Assembly: GCA_963843365.1 (NCBI GenBank)
Contig: CAWJKG010000002.1
Location: forward strand, 806,001 to 870,000
Origin: Bog-473 sp963843365
GTDB taxonomy: Bacteria > Actinomycetota > Acidimicrobiia > Acidimicrobiales > RAAP-2
DNA: 64,000 bases
Reading direction: 5' to 3'
This document shows positions 61,074-64,000 of the stretch, piece by piece. The position numbers and the translations under genes were made by a program. The number at the start of each line of letters is the position of its first letter. The stretch's first letter is position 1. The notes under the pieces are model-generated. The model was not told the DNA's origin and ran no database searches. It saw only the letters and a list, made by a program, of their open reading frames with translations.

Positions 61074-61928
61074 TCACGTCGTGGCGACGAGCAGCTCCTC
61101 TCCCCGGGCCGTCCGGAGGCCGTCGGCACGGCCGGCGAAGTAGCGCGCCGTGAGCTCCTCGGACGAAATGTGCGCCGCGGCCCTGAACCCCGCCGCCAGG
61201 GCCAGCTCAATGACTTCGTCAGGCAGGTAGAAGCTCACGAAGGGGATGCCCGCCGCCTCGGCCCCGCGCCGGGCCGCCTCGAAGCCGGGCCGGAGAACCT
61301 CCTCCACGAGGTCCGGCGGCACGAGGAAGGTCATGGCGAGCGTCGAACCGGCGGCGAGCCCCGCGATCTGGCGCAGCGTGGCCGCGTTGGCCTCCTTGCT
61401 CAGGTAGAGGGTGACGCCGGTCGAGACCACGACCGCCGGTCGGCTCGGGTCGAAGCCGGCCGCCACCAGCTCGTCGAGCCACGACCGACCGGCCTCGAAG
61501 TCGACGGGCACGAGGTGCAGCCGGTCCGGGACGCCGAACCCCAGCTCCTGCAGACGCCCGCGCTTCCAGGCCTGCGGCCCGGGCTGGTCCACCTCGAAGA
61601 CCTGCAGCCGTGAGGCGAGCGCCGGCTGGCGCTGGACGAAGGTGTCCAGACCGGCACCCAGGATGACGTACTGGGTGACGCCCCTTCCGGCCTGCTCGGC
61701 CACCAGGTCCTCGACGAAGCGGGCCCGCGCCACCATGCCGGCGCGGAACCATCGGGTGCCCTCCGGGTCCATGTCGGGCCGGCCGCGCCACCCCTCGGCG
61801 GGCGCGGCGAGCTGCAGGCCGACCTCGTCTTCGAGGACGTGCGGGGCAGCGTCGATCTCGACGTGCAGGGCGCGCCAGAGCGCCACCCGCTCGGCGCTGC
61901 CCTCGGGACCCGAGGCGTCGTCACCCAC
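61074..61928 (-). CDS. Class I SAM-dependent methyltransferase, LCM/PPM (TIGR00027) family
   Basis: 284-residue methyltransferase. YVILGAGLDTFVQR (SAM-binding glycine loop), FEVDQPGPQAWKR (acidic ribose contact) and STGVTLYLSKEA are the marks of the leucine-carboxyl-methyltransferase-like group expanded in mycobacteria, where most targets are unknown; some make methyl esters or O-methylate polyketides. It follows the P450-like gene on the same strand (30 bases), so may modify its product. Confidence 0.9.
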   Translation of the reverse strand: MGDDASGPEGSAERVALWRALHVEIDAAPHVLEDEVGLQLAAPAEGWRGRPDMDPEGTRWFRAGMVARARFVEDLVAEQAGRGVTQYVILGAGLDTFVQRQPALASRLQVFEVDQPGPQAWKRGRLQELGFGVPDRLHLVPVDFEAGRSWLDELVAAGFDPSRPAVVVSTGVTLYLSKEANAATLRQIAGLAAGSTLAMTFLVPPDLVEEVLRPGFEAARRGAEAAGIPFVSFYLPDEVIELALAAGFRAAAHISSEELTARYFAGRADGLRTARGEELLVATT

Positions 61929-61958
61929 ACTGTCTCCTTCCCGCCGTCTCCACCGTGC

Positions 61959-63260
61959 TCATCGTCGTCGGTAGCGAGCCAGGCACGGCCCGGCCGCACG
62001 GGCCACGCCACCGATCTGGGCCGGCACGGGCTCGGGGTGCTCCGACCAGGCCGGCTCCCAGGCGAACCGGCTCAGCATGTGGCGCGACGCCAAGGTCATG
62101 GCGGCCAGCGAGAAGGGTCGGGCCGGGCACGAGTGTCCGCCGTGCCCGAACACGGTCACCAATTCGGGCGCCGCCAGCCCGTTGGGGGTGCGCAGCCGCC
62201 GGCGGTTCCACCGGCCCGGATCCCAGTGATCGAGCCCGGGGGCGGCGCTCCGGTTCGTGAGCGGGAGCAGCGTGGCGACGGTCATGCCCGCCGGGACCTG
62301 CACCGGACCGTCCTCGAGCACCACCGTGGTCGGGGCCAGGGTGAAGCGCGCCATGATGGAGCGCTGCGCCATGCGGGTCGACTCCAAGGCGCACGTCTCG
62401 GCCAGTCCGGGCTCCTCGCCGCACACCCGGGCGGCATAGTCCGGCCGTTCCAGCAGGTCGAGCAGGTGCCAGCCCAAGGCCGCGAAGAGATTGGACATGG
62501 ACGCGATGTGGATGAGCGTCACGTCGCGGCAGATGCCAGTGTCCGCCGCAGCCGGAGCGGCGTCGGCCCACGCCTGCACCACACGGGCGAAGAGCGCGTG
62601 GTCGCCCTCGTGGCCCGGCAGCTCGTGCAGCGACGACGTCAGCCGGGCCGTGATCGCCGCCAGCGCGGTGCGCTCGGCCGATTTGTCGGTGGCGGCGACC
62701 TGCGCCATGGCATCGGGATGCACGAAGGACTCCGACCCGTCGAGCTGGTCCAAGGCCTTTACCAATGCCTCGAAGCGCTCCCCGGTCGCGGAACCGGGCC
62801 CGCCCCACGAGGACAGGCCGACGCGGTGGCCCAGCCGCCGGCTCCATCCGAAGAGGTCCACCTCCCCGGCCGCCCCGAGCTCCTCGACAGCGACCTCGAC
62901 CGCCGCCTCGACGTGGCGGAGATACGTGGCCACGTCCTCCCGCCCGAACAGCTGGTGCGGGAGCACGCGGCGCCCCTCGAAGAGCTCGTCGGGCAGCTTG
63001 CGCCGGAGCATGCGCCAATCGGCCACACCTTTGCTGGCCACGTCCTCGGGAAGGCCGTACAACCCGGCCACGCCCAGCGGGGAGAAGAGGAAGAGGTAGC
63101 GGTCGTCGCCGCTGTCCACCACGAACGTGTCGCCACAGCGCCGTCGGGCCTCGGCCAACAGGGCGACAGGATCCGCCACGACGTCGTCCCAGGGCAGCCG
63201 GACGTCGTCGGCGATCACCGGCATCGGATTGAGGCTGGGTCCCTCCACGGCGGACAGCAA
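61959..63260 (-). CDS. Divergent cytochrome P450
   Basis: 433-residue P450 superfamily protein. The heme loop FGHGGHSCPARPF gives Cys about 378 and ExxR is in LESTRMAQ. The I-helix segment reads IHIASMSNLFAALGWHLL, without the usual AGxxT, so the oxygen-activating Thr is absent, as in CYP7/CYP8/CYP74-like enzymes that rearrange oxygenated substrates. ATG 63260 or 63224 (MPVIADDV) may be the start. Between a methyltransferase and an exporter, it looks like part of a small modification/export cassette. Confidence 0.85.
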   Translation of the reverse strand: MLSAVEGPSLNPMPVIADDVRLPWDDVVADPVALLAEARRRCGDTFVVDSGDDRYLFLFSPLGVAGLYGLPEDVASKGVADWRMLRRKLPDELFEGRRVLPHQLFGREDVATYLRHVEAAVEVAVEELGAAGEVDLFGWSRRLGHRVGLSSWGGPGSATGERFEALVKALDQLDGSESFVHPDAMAQVAATDKSAERTALAAITARLTSSLHELPGHEGDHALFARVVQAWADAAPAAADTGICRDVTLIHIASMSNLFAALGWHLLDLLERPDYAARVCGEEPGLAETCALESTRMAQRSIMARFTLAPTTVVLEDGPVQVPAGMTVATLLPLTNRSAAPGLDHWDPGRWNRRRLRTPNGLAAPELVTVFGHGGHSCPARPFSLAAMTLASRHMLSRFAWEPAWSEHPEPVPAQIGGVARAAGPCLARYRRR

Positions 63261-63262
63261 CC

Positions 63263-64000
63263 CTAGGAGACGGGTGCGCCCTCCACCGGGGCCAACTCGC
63301 TGGGTCCGGCCGAGATGAACACCGCGCTCACGATGGCTCCCACCAGCAACAGTGCCGCGCCGACCGCGAAGGCCACGGCGAACCCGTGCACGACTGCCGC
63401 TTGCGAGGCGGCGGCGCCGTGGGCGACGAGGTAGCTGGCGGTCGCGGTCGCCGCCAACGTGTTCAGGAGGGCCGTGCCCAAGGAGCCGCCGATCTGCTGC
63501 GTCGTGTTGACGAGCGCGCTGGCCACGCCGGCATCGCGATCGCGCACGCGGATCAGCGCGGTGCTGCTGAAGGCCGGGAAGGCGATGCCGAGGCCGACAC
63601 TCATCAGGATCTCCTGCGGCGCGACGTGGACCCAGAAGTCGCCTTGCACCCCGATCTGCGTCAGCCAGGCCAGCCCGGCGGCCGCCAGGAGCAGCCCGCC
63701 CGTCATGGGCAGGCGGGGGCCGATGCGCGGGACAAGGCCCGTCGACGCCCCCGCCGCCACGATGATCCCGAAGGCGAAGGGAAGGAAGGCGAGACCCGCC
63801 TTGAGCGCCGAGTAGTGCAGGACGCTCTGCAGGTAGTAGCTGAGGAAGACGAACATGGCGAACAGCCCCGCGCCCGTCAGCAGCGAGGCCAGGAAGGCGC
63901 CGGCGCGGTTGCGGTCCCGCACGACCCGCAGCGGCAACAGCGGGTGGCTGGTCTTCGTCTCCACGAGAACGAACGCAACCAGGAAGACGGCGGCGACCAC
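63263..64000 (-). CDS. MFS transporter, DHA2 (EmrB/QacA) type, 5' end cut by window edge
   Basis: C-terminal 245 residues of a drug:H+ antiporter family protein with at least six membrane helices (for example GAGLFAMFVFLSYYLQSVL and ILMSVGLGIAFPAFSS). The VNTTQQIGGSLGTALLNTL segment is the family's motif near the last helices (antiporter-like QQIGGSLG). It ends 2 bases before the P450-like gene begins, so all three reverse genes are one operon. Probably exports a small molecule or drug; the start lies beyond the window. Confidence 0.92.
   Translation of the reverse strand: MVAAVFLVAFVLVETKTSHPLLPLRVVRDRNRAGAFLASLLTGAGLFAMFVFLSYYLQSVLHYSALKAGLAFLPFAFGIIVAAGASTGLVPRIGPRLPMTGGLLLAAAGLAWLTQIGVQGDFWVHVAPQEILMSVGLGIAFPAFSSTALIRVRDRDAGVASALVNTTQQIGGSLGTALLNTLAATATASYLVAHGAAASQAAVVHGFAVAFAVGAALLLVGAIVSAVFISAGPSELAPVEGAPVS

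Noticed and set aside
1..64000. CRISPR arrays, tRNA or rRNA genes, IS elements, prophage
   Set aside because: No regularly spaced repeats, no cloverleaf or rRNA-like stretch, and no transposase, integrase or phage structural protein was seen on either strand. The only tandem repeats are the short ones at 9528 and 17220.

Overview
The window is a gene-dense stretch of about 64 genes from a very high-GC bacterium with no non-coding gap over about 230 bases. Many GTG starts, F420-type luciferase-like monooxygenases, stand-alone class III CoA-transferases, numerous acyl-CoA dehydrogenases, five TetR regulators and cytochromes P450 point to an actinobacterium, most likely an Acidimicrobiia-like or mycobacterium-like soil or aquatic organism. 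No marker gene fixes the taxon. I found no rRNA, tRNA, phage gene, transposase or CRISPR array; this is a chromosomal catabolic region.

Layout. 1-9.5 kb: esterase and SDR, a crotonase, a TetR divergent from an acyl-CoA dehydrogenase/APH-kinase pair that resembles the two halves of ACAD10/11 (bacterial LvaC/LvaA), a quinone reductase-like MDR, a CaiB-type CoA-transferase, an SDR and a DoxX membrane protein. 9.7-14.4 kb: a reverse operon (SDR, TauD dioxygenase, amidohydrolase) facing an F420-type oxidoreductase and a TetR across a perfect inverted repeat. 14.6-17.2 kb: NTF2-like protein and a two-gene (probably heteromeric) acyl-CoA dehydrogenase. 17.3-21.6 kb: aldehyde dehydrogenase, ferredoxin-type reductase and Rieske oxygenase, all riddled with single-base indels. 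21.7-25.9 kb: P450-SDR-TetR operon behind a 12+12 bp palindrome, then a kinase-fold protein and a hydrolase. 25.9-34.4 kb: nitronate monooxygenase-like protein, zinc-ribbon membrane protein, NtaA/DszA-type monooxygenase, two acyl-CoA ligases, an acyl-CoA dehydrogenase and a second CoA-transferase. 34.6-44.8 kb: crotonase/DapB-like/FMN reductase/CMD operon, zinc alcohol dehydrogenase, another F420-type enzyme, TetR facing a P450-SDR pair, secreted TAP-type hydrolase and class II aldolase-fold protein.

44.8-59.5 kb is the most coherent module: P450, NTF2-like protein, Rieske oxygenase and CMD protein on one strand face a Baeyer-Villiger monooxygenase; a cyclase-family hydrolase faces an amidohydrolase, an MFE2-like SDR and an acyl-CoA dehydrogenase; an E1 alpha/beta 2-oxoacid dehydrogenase faces two SDRs. 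All three divergent promoter regions carry related copies of one motif (core GGTCGGTACA, extended AACCGGTCGGTACA at two of them), so they look like one regulon. A reasonable reading is oxygenation of an alicyclic or terpenoid compound to alcohol and ketone, Baeyer-Villiger conversion to a lactone, ring opening, CoA activation and beta-oxidation-like shortening. The substrate is not evident.

59.5-64 kb: acyl-CoA ligase, LCM-type methyltransferase, a divergent P450 without the usual I-helix threonine, and a truncated MFS exporter.

Reading-frame breaks occur in 12 genes. Isolated single indels are scattered, but two clusters (about 17.7-21.3 kb and 56.06-56.75 kb) are so dense that consensus error must be excluded before calling those genes dead.
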